Below are positions 47,901 through 58,620 of a stretch of DNA of 64,000 nucleotides, piece after piece. The stretch is from Lantana camara. Taxonomy: Eukaryota > Streptophyta > Magnoliopsida > Lamiales > Verbenaceae. The notes under the pieces were generated by a model. It made no database searches, was not told where the DNA came from, and was given only the letters and a program-made list of their open reading frames with translations. Made by a program: the position numbers and the translations under genes. The number at the start of each line of letters is the position of its first letter. Positions within the stretch are counted from its first letter, which is position 1. The stretch is from contig CM074858.1 of the NCBI GenBank assembly GCA_037501455.1, positions 41,351,001 through 41,415,000 of the forward strand, read 5' to 3'.

Positions 47901-48734
47901 GATACGTGTGCTAAGTCTGCATGAGTTGAACGTATGTTTTGAGATATGCATAAGCTAAGTTTTGTTCGTTATGTTTTGATAAGTCTCCCTATACGTATAT
48001 TATTACGGGAAGATGTTTTGGCGTGCAAAAATTAACCCCGCGTTCACTAATATTACTTCTACTTTGTGTTGCGCTCTATATATATGTATAGCGTGAGTGT
48101 GTTAACCCCTCGCTCAGTCTTTGGACTGACCCCTCCCCTTTTATGTTTTAGTTTGCAGGTTTTGCCTTGGAGTTCGTTGGAGCTAGGCGGCTGTTAGTGT
48201 CTGTCGAGTCAGTGTCAGTTGTCTGAGTTTGATAAGTGTTTTATTTCGAATTACGTTTGTTAATTTTGTACAAGCTATGATATTTTTTATGCAGGTTCGT
48301 ACTTATGATTTGAATGTATAGAATTGGGGACAGGTTAGGACAGGTGCTCGGATTAGTCGAACCTGTTTGATTATATGTTTGATCGGGATAGATTTCTAGG
48401 GCCAGTTGAACCCGTTTTGTTTTATAGTTATTCGGGACAGGCTAGGACAGGTTGCCTTGTTTAGTTGAACCCGTTTAGGTTGATGCTGTTTACTTTCTGG
48501 ATATATGAATTTATGATTGCTGATTTAAGTTTTTGAAAATTCGTAATTTTGCATTGCTTCCGCATTCAGGTTCTCCATATCTGTTTCTGTTCAGGGTTTA
48601 GGTACCGCCTAGCTTAGGTTATTTTTCGTTTGTCACCCGTTCGCTGTGACTTGGTGCGTGTGCGGACATTCCATTTCGTACACGTGTCGGGTCATAGTGC
48701 GGGGGTGTGGTACCTCACCGCTTGGGGCGCTACA
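44963..48734 (+). mobile_element. Array LTR6, 3772 bp, right-hand terminal LTR
   Basis: Starts TGTAACATCCCGCTCGTCC and ends in the canonical GGGGCGCTACA, followed directly by the GAAGG duplication. It differs from type A and type B LTRs at many sites. GC-rich block about 45240-46400, TATA and stem-loop at about 48079-48128. No gene. Confidence 0.92.
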
Positions 48735-48739
48735 GAAGG
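48735..48739 (+). repeat. Right target-site duplication of the array (GAAGG)
   Basis: Matches 15685-15689. The copia integrase sequence resumes here. Confidence 0.9.
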
Positions 48740-50190
48740 TTATGAAGTACTAATGATTATTTCGAGTTCTTACACTGAGCGGTCCACAAGCATCAGAATG
48801 GATCAAATCCAAGGTCTTTGTGGCTCGTTCCACACTTCCTTTGAAAGGAGTTTTGAACATCTTTCCTTTGCGATAGGATTCGCAGGAAGTCAACTGTTTA
48901 AGTCCATTTTTAGAGAATGTCCCTAAGGTAGTTAACTTGCTAATTATGTTCTTAGAAATATGCCCTAATCTAGCGTGCCACAAAGATGCTGAGACTTCGT
49001 CATCTTTCTTACGTTTTGTTTCTCGTTGTATATTCAAAATATTACTGTTTTTAGTTAGATAAAGTCCATTGTTTAATGTACCAATCAAGTATTGGAACTG
49101 AAATAATATTAGGAACAATGTCTGGTACATAAAGGACTTTATTTAAAACTAAAACAAAATGACCTAAATCTAATCTAATTGTGCCTAAAGTTCGAGCTTC
49201 GACCGTTGAGCCGTCCCCAATCTTCAAGACACATTCTCCTCCCTTCAACTGCCGGACTTCACTTAGCATCTATACATCATTACAGATATAAGATCCACAA
49301 CCGGTATCAAGTACCCAAGAGTTGGAATTAATAGAAAGATTTACTTCAACCAGAAACATAGCTTTCTTTAGAGTAGCCTTGTACTCTTGGCAGTTTCTCC
49401 TCCAATCCCCCGGTTTGCCACAATGGAAGCAGACGTCCTCTTTCTGATCACGTTTATTCTTTCGGACTTTTCCCTTCGTGATGCCTCCATTGGGCCTAAG
49501 GGACTTTTTCTTCTTTCGGACTTTATTGCCCTCGCCTTTAGAAGGCTTAGAAGAAGATGGAGCAGTGACCATCATAACCTTATTGTCCTTCTTGATCGTG
49601 CTTTCAGCACTCACAGGCTGACTAATCAGCTCAGCTACACTAGCATTTACATGATTCATATTGAAGTTAAGGACAAAAGGATTGAATGATGGTGGGAGCG
49701 AGGCTAGCAACAGATCCACTGAAAGCTCATCCCTCAGTGGCATGTCCATGGAAGTAAGTTTCTCAGTAAGAGAAAAAAACTTGATCGTCCATATTCAAGG
49801 ACACTTGTACCTTCCTTCATTCTCAAATGGAACAATTCCTTTGAGGTGTTATACCTTGTAACACGCTCATGAGGGCGGTAAAGTTGCTCTAAGTGGTCGT
49901 AAATCTCCCAAGAGAATTCCATTCACTCATGCTATCTTTGCATGTCCGGAGACATGTTAGCAAGCATGAGATAACGTGCTTGGAGATTATCATCCTTCCA
50001 CTTCTGGATCGCATCCAGCTCAGTCTAGGTCGGAGCGTCCCCTTCGGGAATGGGATCCGCCTTATAGAGAACATAAGTTCTCTTCTCGGACTCTAGAACG
50101 ATTTTTAGATTCCTAAGCCAATCAGAATAGTTGGTACCGGTCAACTTGTTCGACTCGAGGATCGATACTAGAGGGTTTTTGGTTGCCATT
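48735..50190 (-). pseudogene. Copia gag, protease, pre-integrase and integrase N-terminus
   Basis: 5' half of the copia polyprotein, read down from the ATG at 50190-50188, chosen because it gives the copia gag opening with GTNYSDWLRNLKIVL. Then follow a CCHC knuckle CFHCGKPGDWRRNC (about 49431-49390), protease DTGCGSYIC near 49300, GAG-pre-integrase LWHARLGHIS near 49000, and the first integrase catalytic aspartate in DLIHSDACGPLSV near 48785. The integrase zinc-binding motif reads SCESYRKGKM, with tyrosine where the second cysteine belongs. In-frame stops occur in gag (about 50035 and 49920) and before the protease segment (near 49269), plus frame changes. It is not functional. Confidence 0.85.
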
Positions 50191-50396
50191 TCAAAACACG
50201 TAGAGAATCACAGAATCTACGACCTAAATTGAAAAACAGAGAACTAGTGGGCATGCGGAATAATAACGACATACATGAGATTAGGTCTTTAATCTATATT
50301 GCTCCCACTGTTTTTCAAAGATCTATAATTCCCAAAGATCTTAGAGGGTACTTGTTATCCCAATGGGTACTAAGATGCTAAGCATTTAACCTTGAA

Positions 50397-50709
50397 CCCA
50401 CGACTAGTGGCCATTCTCAATTAAGCCTAAGGTAGGTATAACTTGCCAATTCCAACACTGTGGAATTCTTAGTAATGTTTTTCCATCACCTATCTCTCAA
50501 TATGGACCCACGACTCGTGCGACATCCATATTAACTTAGGCATTAAGCTAGACCCATCAATCATAAGATCATGATCAAAACTTAGTTCGAACGACCCACG
50601 ACTCGTGGACATCTCCCTTGCTAAAATTGATCACGAAATATTGATCATTTGGTATCAATTAGGAAACTAAGAACTAATAGGTTTCACATAGACACCCCAC
50701 GACTCATGG
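50397..50709 (-). repeat. Four phased CCCACGACTCGTGG motifs in copia leader
   Basis: Copies on the plus strand at 50397 (CCCACGACTAGTGG), 50507 (CCCACGACTCGTGC), 50595 (CCCACGACTCGTGG) and 50696 (CCCACGACTCATGG); steps 110, 88, 101 bp. The best copy is near-palindromic. The nearest is 207 bp from the gag ATG. The other copia element (62187-62491) has the same arrangement. Confidence 0.75.
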
Positions 50710-51877
50710 CCTGCATCTATCTTCCTCTATTAAACTTAAATCCTAATGATGGAATGCTAGGAATTTAATTCAAAGTTTGCACCTCGAATTAAACACCTAT
50801 TTTTGAAAAATTAGCTTAATATTTAATGAGAATTTTTTATGTAACCGGAGAGTTGTCCGGTTCGACCTCACCAACATATATGTTATCCAATTTAATTTGT
50901 CTTGATTAATGCAAGTACAACTTAAATGCATTTCACACAAACACTTAGCAGATAACATGTCCTAGCATGATACTAACATGTGATGATCATGGGTTCTACC
51001 TATCTTATGCGTGATGTGTGGGAGCTACTCCACAATCTCAAGTTTTAACATTCATGCCACATATAACAGTTTAAATCACATAAGGGAGTTGGAAATAAAT
51101 CGATGCCCTATCTATTACAATAACAGAAATCCTCTCTAACATTTTGAGAGGTCTTCACTTATGGCCGCCATCTTGTTACTGGTTGTGTGGATCCATCTTA
51201 CTCCATGGGCGCATTGTCTCCAAAATGAAAGAAAAAGACCTCATCACTTATTCTACTCCCAAATTACAATAAAAAGAAAAAGACATAAAGTAATAAGGCT
51301 CAATCGTCATATTGGCCTTAGACAATTAACGGGGCATACAACGGCCGTAAAAACAGTAATATGGAAAGTCACGTAATAAGCACATAACAGTACGCACTAA
51401 GTGAGGCACCGACCCCAATTGAAAAACACAATTATGGGGCTCCAACCCCAATTTAAACCATCCATGTGCATAAATTAAAACATACATAAGACTAAACCCA
51501 TGATCACCGAACATGCATAAATTACGAGAATTTAAATTTAACCAATAAATTAAAATTCTCGCCTTAAGCCCTAATGGCTTAAAATACGACTTAGATGCAA
51601 TTCTTGTTCAAGAGCCTTTTCTATAAAACCCGAAAAAACATAAACTAATAAAATTCTAATTAATTTATGAAAAATTAATAATTTTATTACTTCAATATTT
51701 TCAGAAAATAAAGTTTGTAATTTTTTCCCAAAATTTAAATCGCTTTAATTTCTCAAAATCCCAATTTAATCAATTATTTCAAAAATAACTTTTAATTTAA
51801 TAAAACAAAATTTTTCAGAAGAAATAATTTGGGATTGGATTTGACTAAATAAAAAAATCAAGATCGCGAAACGAACG

Positions 51878-52205
51878 GCCCGCCCGCCCGAAACTATGGT
51901 CGGTAGCCGCACAGCATCGCGCGCATGGACTCGCGCGATAGCGCTGCCCGTAGTTGGCACCGTGAACTGCCAATGCGTGCGTCCTCGCACGCATTTCATG
52001 CCGCCGCTGGGCGGGAAGAGCGGGCGTGGCCCGGCAGGCTCCCACACTGTTGCGGGAGGGGCTTGCGGGCGCTGGTGGGCGGCCTCCCACGCAGTTGCGG
52101 GAGGGATGGGCGGACAGTCCCGCACGGCTGCGGGACTGCTGTGCAGTGGTGGCGCGAGCCCGGGCGTGCGATGCCCTAGCAGGCCTTGGCTCGTGTTTTC
52201 GTAAC
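51878..52205 (-). repeat. GC-rich hairpin block in copia leader
   Basis: An island of high GC in AT-rich DNA. It includes three near-repeats of TCCCACGCAGTTGCGGGA type (about 52050-52067, 52085-52102, 52119-52136), each a potential hairpin with TCCC/GGGA arms, and further stems such as GCGTGCGTCCTCGCACGC (about 51976-51993). ORFs on both strands are a by-product of composition. Packaging, dimerisation or IRES roles are conceivable but unproven. Confidence 0.5.
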
Positions 52206-52459
52206 GCGATTTCATGTTTCGTATTTTAGTTTAAAAACCAGCAACAATCCAAAAATTAAAAACACGATTTAATTATATTTGATCTAAAATAATTTCAATC
52301 AAATTTTCAAAAACGTTTTTCAGAAACTTTAGGAAAAAATATAGTTTCGTATTTCAGGTTTTCTAATAGAACTCAAGAATACTCAATTCGCATCTAAGCC
52401 TAAGAATTTCTACCAAATTCAGAATAATTGAGACAAATCAGAAATAGGCCTTGCAAGGT

Positions 52460-52472
52460 GGCTTTGATACCA
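52460..52472 (-). other. Primer-binding site of the minus-strand copia element
   Basis: TGGTATCAAAGCC on the minus strand, 5 nt after the LTR end; complementary to initiator tRNA-Met apart from one or two changes. Confidence 0.85.
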
Positions 52473-52839
52473 CTTATTGGGAAAACACAAGTGAAATGCA
52501 ACGAAAATTTAAAAATTTTTCCTAACTAAGCAAGGATCAAATCTTGCAATTCCTATTCCCAAATTCGTAGTGATCAAGAAACTCACTTGGATAGTAGCTT
52601 TCTTGATACGTTCTAGCCGCCCAAGAACGTTCTTCACACGACTTGATCCCCAAAAAGCTCATTCGAATCTTTCAAGACTTCACGATAGTAGCCCTTTAGA
52701 GAAATAGTCCACCAACCGCGACCATGATCCGAACAGGGAGGATGCTAGTTCTATATTCAGTGTTTAGGCTCTAGGGTTTAGTGTATAATTATGGAGAAGG
52801 AGAATTGTGTATCATCTCCCTTTAAGGTTCGAACCCCTC

Positions 52840-52847
52840 TATTTATA
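52840..52847 (-). promoter_or_regulatory. TATA box of the copia 5' LTR
   Basis: TATAAATA on the minus strand within CCCTATAAATAGAGGGG, matching the TATA box at 1383 in the sister LTR. Confidence 0.65.
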
Positions 52848-53183
52848 GGGCTAGGGTTCGAACCCCACTCTTGTAGGACAAGGAATTCCAAACTCTTTTG
52901 GAAAGGGATTTCCTGCTTGGAGACTAAGTCTCTTACTTTGACCAAAAGTCTTCCTATTGATCAACTTGGAAAGCAAGATTCTAATCTAACTCTTTTAGAT
53001 TATTAATTTTACTTTATTTATTTTGCAATAAATAACTTGAAGACTAATAATATAATTAATTCATAATTAATTATTTATTAGACTTTATTTCTACAAATTA
53101 GAACTTTAATATTAATTCAAAATTAAATCAAGGTCCATTAAATAATTAACACATTAATTATTTAATATTTATAAACATACATA

Positions 53184-53294
53184 CACGTGACCACACGTGT
53201 CCATAAAGACAGGTGTGGCTCACACGTGTGGACCCCACCATTCACTTAATGGCTCGATCAACTCGTTTAAACGGTTCAAGCCTTAACCCACGTG
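53184..53294 (-). promoter_or_regulatory. G-box cluster of the copia 5' LTR
   Basis: CACGTG at 53184, 53194, 53223 and 53289, plus a decayed copy near 53210 (GACAGGTGTGG). Position matches the six-copy cluster at 984-1052. Confidence 0.55.
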
Positions 53295-54385
53295 ACCGGG
53301 TTGTTGTGTGTGACCTTGTTCTTAATTCAATTAGCAGTGACCCTAATTAATTAATTCTCTAATTAATTAATCAGTCCACAGATCAAATGACCATAGTCTA
53401 GCAACAGGTGTTTGACCCCTAGCTGAATAAGAATATCTCGATTCGACAGAACCTTTAAGTCATTGACATATGTGAGATACAATCCTCCTACGTCCCATCT
53501 CTCAATCAAGATCGAGGGCAAGGGACTAATTAGAACCCTAATAATCTTGATCTTAATGTTTAGTGCATTTCATATCCATTTGATCTCAATCCAAGAAACT
53601 CTTTTCTTGATATCTTGATCCACTGCCTTGGCCAAGGACTCCTAGATGGCATATGAATGACTTACACCATAAGAGATCATCATCTTACTAATACAAGTGT
53701 AGGTCCTTTATTGATTCTCTTATACTTTCATGTGCCACTTATGCAACCCCAACATAAGCCTTGAATCAGTTGTCCAAGGCAACACCTTTTGAAGCTTATA
53801 CCTACGACTACAGAGTTAGCTCATAAAGTATCAATGGAACCTCAAGTTTAAGGATCTCTTAATCACATCAATGACTCGTGTGATATTTTCTAATCTGAAA
53901 ATTCCTATTTCCAGATATAGAAACTTCCTTTCCCAGTTAGGAATCTTCTCACACGAGACACCACAGTGTACCTACTTAGAATAAGTAAACACCCCATGTA
54001 TCACACACGTATCAACTATACACTTTGTACCCCATGACACAGGGTGGTCCTTCTTAAGGGCGTGATCACACAAGCAACCCTCGAACGAGTCAGGTTGACA
54101 CTCCCACTGTCGTTTGGACTCATCGGCTTGGAGTGATTTCTTATCATGACTTATGTGATATAGGGCTCGTCTCATAAACCACTTAACCTAAATGGTTGAG
54201 TCCTATAAGTCATATTGATTAGGGGAGTCCTTACACATACGCAGGCAAAAGGAAACACACAATCAAACAAGAGCATATAAAGAAGTGTTGCCTCAATTCA
54301 TATTATTCAAAGATTGACCGTGATTTACAAAAGGAAAGTAACAAAGCTGGCTATTACATCGGCTTTCATGGCACTATTCCTAACA

Positions 54386-54411
54386 AAAACGTCCAACCAA
54401 TTTCTTCATAG
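54386..54411. other. Short spacer between copia and gypsy elements
   Basis: 26 bp not assigned to either element. It may be host DNA or part of another repeat. Confidence 0.4.
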
Positions 54412-55930
54412 TGTGATGCCCTGAGTTCTCGTCCTCCAGGTACGCACGCCACGCATGTGGTTTCCAAGAGTTTGGATTTATTTATTTATTTTGTTCACAC
54501 CTTATTATGCAAATTATAAGATGAATTACCTAACTAATTACAACTGACTTATTTGCATTAAAATAACATAAGTGATGAATTGTAACATGCATATAATATT
54601 ATACTTAACTTCATAATTCTTTAACTTATATAAATAAAATGTAAATAAAATGATCATAAGGACTTAAGTGCAATTAATTATATATACAAGACTCATATTT
54701 TATATCATATACATTACATATATTACATTACATTCATTTCTCTTTCTCACTCTCATTTCATACATACACTCACTCACACACACAAGGGGTTCGAATTCAA
54801 GGAGGAGGAGGAAGAGGAATCGTCATGACTTCACCCGGAGCTTGTTGCATCATCTTCATCACCATCTACATCTTCCCTCTTCTTCATTTCTTGTGCTAGG
54901 TATGTATATATATGTGTATGTGTGTAGTTTGTGGAATAAATTGGGATTTGTGTGAATCTAAGCTTAATATCATGCCTCTAAGTGTGTATATGCATGGTTG
55001 TATACTTATTCATGAATTTAGTGCATGAGTTCTTGTTAGTTGGTTGAGCATAAATATATGTATTAATGAGGGTTTGTATTGATGATTTTGGATGATCTAA
55101 ACTTGTTAGCATGAGTGAATTGTTGCCTAAATGAAGTATTATGTGTATATTATTATTGTTTCCATGTTTGGACTTGATTATTCCAACTTTGAACTTGCTT
55201 TGTTGTGTTTTGTGGTTTTACCCGAGACACCGTGTTTTCCCCTGCTTCTTTTCATGCCTCTACGCTGGGACACACCCGTCTCTCCCTCTGAATTGAACGG
55301 GGGACATGCCCGTTTCTCTTGTCTCTCGCACGCCTGTACTCAGTCATGGGCGTGTCTCAGTTTGCCCGTGACTCTTTTGCTAGCTTACCTTGTGCTTCAT
55401 TTTCTTGTTTCGTGTGTTCTTTCCTTGTTTGTTTATGACTTTTATACTTCGTAAACATGTTAATATATGTGTTTCTAAGGCATTAATTTTCCACATGAAC
55501 ATTTTCATGAATTAATAGCATCAAATCTCATACCATATCATCTCATGAAAATGTCGTTCGTCCAATACTTAGTTCATATAGTTGAGTCTCACGTTAGTCT
55601 TTTCTTTTCTTGCTCAGACGTCAATCCAGGACTTAAGGATTAGGCTCCTTAGCTCATACTTTCTTTCTCCTTTCAAGGTGAGGTTTTCTTTACGTATTTA
55701 AAGCCCGTATATATCCCAATTTGATCTTTATGGCCAAAACTTATAATATACGTATAACTTTCCAAAAATTTAAATGTTTTCATAAAAAACCATTTTTCTA
55801 AAATGAAACGATTTCATGATAACCGTTTTGGCGAGAAAATGCAAGCACATGAATTAGGCCCCGGGAAATTCTGGGCTTGGATACCGGTACGACATCGAGC
55901 CGTCGAGTAACCCCATAGCACGTAGTACCC
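54412..55930 (+). mobile_element. Gypsy 5' LTR, truncated at its 3' side
   Basis: Probable start TGTGATGCCCTGAG at 54412, resembling the TGTAACATCCC openings of the other gypsy-type LTRs. It has a C/T-rich leader-like segment (54720-54900), GC-rich motifs of GACACACCCGTCTC type (55222-55370), and a segment near 55680-55860 similar in order to 4385-4620. No PBS is seen before the gag zinc knuckles at 55986, so a deletion removed the LTR end, PBS and most of gag. The right boundary is approximate. No gene. Confidence 0.55.
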
Positions 55931-55985
55931 TTTTGTTCAACCTCCACAACGAATGAAGGCTCCATAAAAGAAGCCCCGATCGGCT

Positions 55986-58620
55986 ATGCCGACCCCTCCG
56001 GCACCCGCACAACTAACTCTGGCCCCTAATACTAAGCCGTGTGCACATTGTGGTTGGAATAACCACACTTGGGAGGAGTGTAGACGCCATTTGGGGGCGT
56101 GTCTCATTTGTGGATCCCTAGAGCATAAGATGGATACTTGTACGAAGAACACTGGGCCAAGACCGAACGCGGGACAAAGGTACCATATAAGGACTCAGGC
56201 TTATGTTATTGATGGGGTGGAGCAGAATGCCGAAGTGGATCCCGCCGCCGTGGTGGAAGGTACTACATACATACATGGCACGATCATACATGCATTATTT
56301 GATCCAGGAGCTACGCACTCTTTTCTTTCTCATAGTTTAGTTACTACTTTGTACTTGCCTGTTGTTTGTACATCTTTGTGCTTTGTGGTTAGCTCTCCGT
56401 TGGGTGGAAGGTTAGAGACGGATGGTGTGTTTAAGGAGGTACCGATGAGTATAAACGACCGTAACTACTTGGTAGATTTCCTGGAGATGCCAATGAGTCG
56501 GTATGGTGCCATTTTGGGAATAGATTGGCTTTACAAGCACTGTGCTAAGGTTGATTGTCGTACTAAGAGAGTCCAGTTAGGTTCATAGGCGTTGTAGGTT
56601 CAAGTTCGAAGACTTTGCCTTTGTTGAATTTGACCGAGGCTTACAGATTGGTTCGTTAAGGTGCTACAGGATTTGTTGCCTATCTCCTTAATAAGCCAAA
56701 ATATCAGGCTAAACTGGAGAAGGCAAATGTGGTGAAGGATTTTCTCGAAGTTTTCCTGGAGAGTCTTGGTTCTTTACCTCCTGAGTAGGACATTGAGTTT
56801 GTGATCAATTTGTACCCGGACACCGAACCATTCTCTAAAACTCCTTATCGGATGGGTCCTGCTGAGTTGAAAGAATTGAAGAAGCAACTCAAAGAGTTAT
56901 TGTCTAGTGGGTACATTCATCCGAGTTCTTCTCCTTATGGTGCACCGGTCCTATTTGTGAAGAAGAAAGACTGGACCTTGAGAATGTGCATCAATTATAG
57001 AGAGTTAAACTGGATGACGATCAAGAACAAATATCCCCTCCCACATATCGAGGAGTTATTCGATATACTTTAGGGATCAAAGGTCTATTCTAAGCTTGAT
57101 TTACATCAGGGATATTATCAATTGCGAATCCGAGAAGAGGAAATCCCGAAGACGGGATTCAATACTCGGTATGGGCAGTTTGAGTTTGTTGTGATGCCGT
57201 TCAGTTTGACTAATGCCCCCGTAACCTTTATGGACTTGATGCACAGGATCTTTTGGCCTTTTCTTGATAAGTTTGTGGTGATCTTCATTGATGATATTCT
57301 GGTATTTTCAAGGTCCGCCGAAGAGCACGCGAGACACCTCAAACTTGTGTTGCAAACTCTGAAGGGATATCAACTGTTTGCAAAGTTCAACAAGTGCGGC
57401 TTTTGGATTGATTGGGTTTCTTTCTTGGGTCATGTTATTTCTGAGAATGGTGTTGAAGTTGATCCTGCAAAGATTGAGACAATAGTGAAGTGGGAGAAGC
57501 AGAAGAATGCATCGGAAGTTCGAAGTTTCTTGGGTCTAATGAGATATTATAGAAGATTTGTGAAGGAAATCTCGAAGATTGCCCCTCTATTGACTCGATT
57601 GACTAAGGAAGAAGTAAAGTTCGAGTGGGATGAAGCATGTGAGAAAAGCTTCAATCTCTTGAAGGAGAAATTAACCATCGTCCCGGTCTTGACACTTCCC
57701 GAAGGCTCCGAGGACTATACCATGTATACGGATGCATCAAATGAGGGATTGGGTTGTGTATTGATGCAAAGCGGGAAAGTGGTTGCTTATTCTTCTAGGA
57801 AGTTAAAGGAGCTCGAGAAGAATTATCCTACTCACGACTTGGAATTAGCTGCCGTAATCTTTGCACTTGGAAAATGGAGACACTAATTATACTGTGTGCC
57901 TTTCGAGATCTTTACTGACCACATGAGCCTCCAATATTTATTCACTCAGAAGGATTTGAATATGAGGCAAAGGCGTTAGATGGAGTTTCTTGAGGACTAT
58001 AAGTGTATGATCAAGTACCATCCCGGCAAAGCTAATGTGGTCGTCGATGCACTTAGTAGGAAGGCTAGTGTACTCAGCTTGGTATTGGGTGAAGGTAGTG
58101 TAATCGAGATAATTGTTGTGAAGGCTCGTGTTGCCAAAATCACCATATAACTGGACTTGAACCACCATTTGTTTGAAGCTCAGATTAATGATCTAGAAGT
58201 TCAGAAGTTGGCTGCTAAGGCAAGAGCATATCCGGAGTGTCCGTTTGGATTTGATAAAATCGGTCTTCTTCGTTTCAAGAACCGTGTGGTTGTACCCGAT
58301 GAGTTAAATTTGGTGTTGCTTGAAGAGGCTCACAAATTGGCTTACTCTATCCACCCTGGAGGCAATAAGATGTACATAGATCTTAAACTGTATTATTTGT
58401 GGAATGGGTTGAAGAAGGACGTAGCTGAATATGAGAGATATTGTATGACTTGTCAGAAGGTTCAAGCGGAGCATCAGAAACCCAGAGGTCTTCTACAGCC
58501 GTTACCTATTCCAGAGTGGAAGTGAGAGTAGGTGACGATGGATTTTGTATCCGGGTTTCCGAGAGTAAAGGGTGGTTATGATTGGTATTTGGGTGATCGT
58601 GGACCGCCTGACTAAGTCGG
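55986..58620 (+). pseudogene. Ty3/gypsy gag C-terminus and pol relic
   Basis: Polyprotein that would mature the particle, copy RNA to DNA and integrate it. In order: two CCHC knuckles (CAHCGWNNHTWEEC and CLICGSLEHKMDTC, about 56038-56138); protease LFDPGATHSF near 56300 and ILGIDWL near 56515; after a frame change between 56588 and 56801, RT from 56801 with FVIFIDDIL catalytic motif near 57275; RNase H TDAS near 57730; integrase HHCC ending CMTCQ near 58455. In-frame stops at 57071, 57884, 57977, 58148 and 58523 and a frameshift near 58575 kill it. The integrase is cut at 58620 by a copia LTR, just after the second-domain LTKSV. Gypsy gene order; chromovirus-like (Tekay/Del) by general look, not proven. 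The ATG at 55986 is only the first in the open frame, not the native start. Confidence 0.9.

Larger units (their letters stand above)
15690..48734 (+). mobile_element. 33-kb tandem array of a non-autonomous LTR retrotransposon (6 LTRs, 5 internal regions)
   Basis: The order is LTR1-INT1-LTR2-INT2-LTR3-INT3-LTR4-INT4-LTR5-INT5-LTR6, all on the plus strand. LTR starts after LTR1 lie at 24722, 29776, 34843, 39897 and 44963 (steps 5054, 5067, 5054, 5066). Each INT begins with an initiator-tRNA-Met PBS 7 nt after the LTR and ends with a hairpin and polypurine tract. No gag or pol is present, so it resembles the large non-autonomous class called LARD, with longer LTRs than internal region. A single GAAGG duplication flanks the whole array. 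It most likely entered as one element and grew by unequal crossing over. Confidence 0.9.
50191..52459 (-). other. Untranslated leader of the minus-strand copia element
   Basis: About 2.27 kb between PBS and gag. It is AT-rich and without a convincing ORF except for two structured parts: four phased palindromes next to gag (50397-50709) and a GC-rich hairpin block (51878-52205). The plus-strand copia element has a leader of similar length (2.1 kb). Confidence 0.7.
14959..54385 (-). mobile_element. Minus-strand Ty1/copia element, split by the tandem array
   Basis: Read on the minus strand: 5' LTR 54385-52478, PBS 52472-52460, leader to 50191, gag/protease/pre-integrase 50190-48735, then integrase core and C-terminus from 15684 to 14959. 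The array 15690-48734 with its GAAGG duplication interrupts the integrase; removing the array and one GAAGG copy gives an uninterrupted frame at the join. RT, RNase H and the 3' LTR are not in the window; they are expected to its left, beyond the gag-only element. Confidence 0.85.
52478..54385 (-). mobile_element. 5' LTR of the minus-strand copia element, 1908 bp
   Basis: On the minus strand starts TGTTAGGAATAGTGCC (54385) and ends TGTTTTCCCA (52478), with the PBS just after. Same family as 1-2083. It has a TATA box at 52840-52847 and G-boxes at 53184-53294. Short frames such as 54175-53972 are shared text of the LTR and not genes. The 5 bp to its right (AAAAC) should be its target duplication; the partner is off-window. 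Confidence 0.88.

Noticed and set aside
15690..48734. Centromeric or other satellite DNA
   Set aside because: The 5-kb unit is a complete LTR-internal module with PBS, polypurine tract and target duplication, so it is a tandem retrotransposon and not a satellite monomer.
48630..48926. 98-residue plus-strand frame
   Set aside because: It spans the array/copia junction at 48734 and is antisense to the copia integrase.
51766..52229. Frames of 80-149 residues in the GC-rich copia leader block
   Set aside because: Open on both strands in several frames because of GC content and hairpin repeats; no domain.
1..54385. Copia LTRs at 1-2083 (+) and 52478-54385 (-) as the two ends of one element
   Set aside because: They are in opposite orientation and the left one has its own right junction inside a gypsy-type LTR; two separate insertions of one family fit better.
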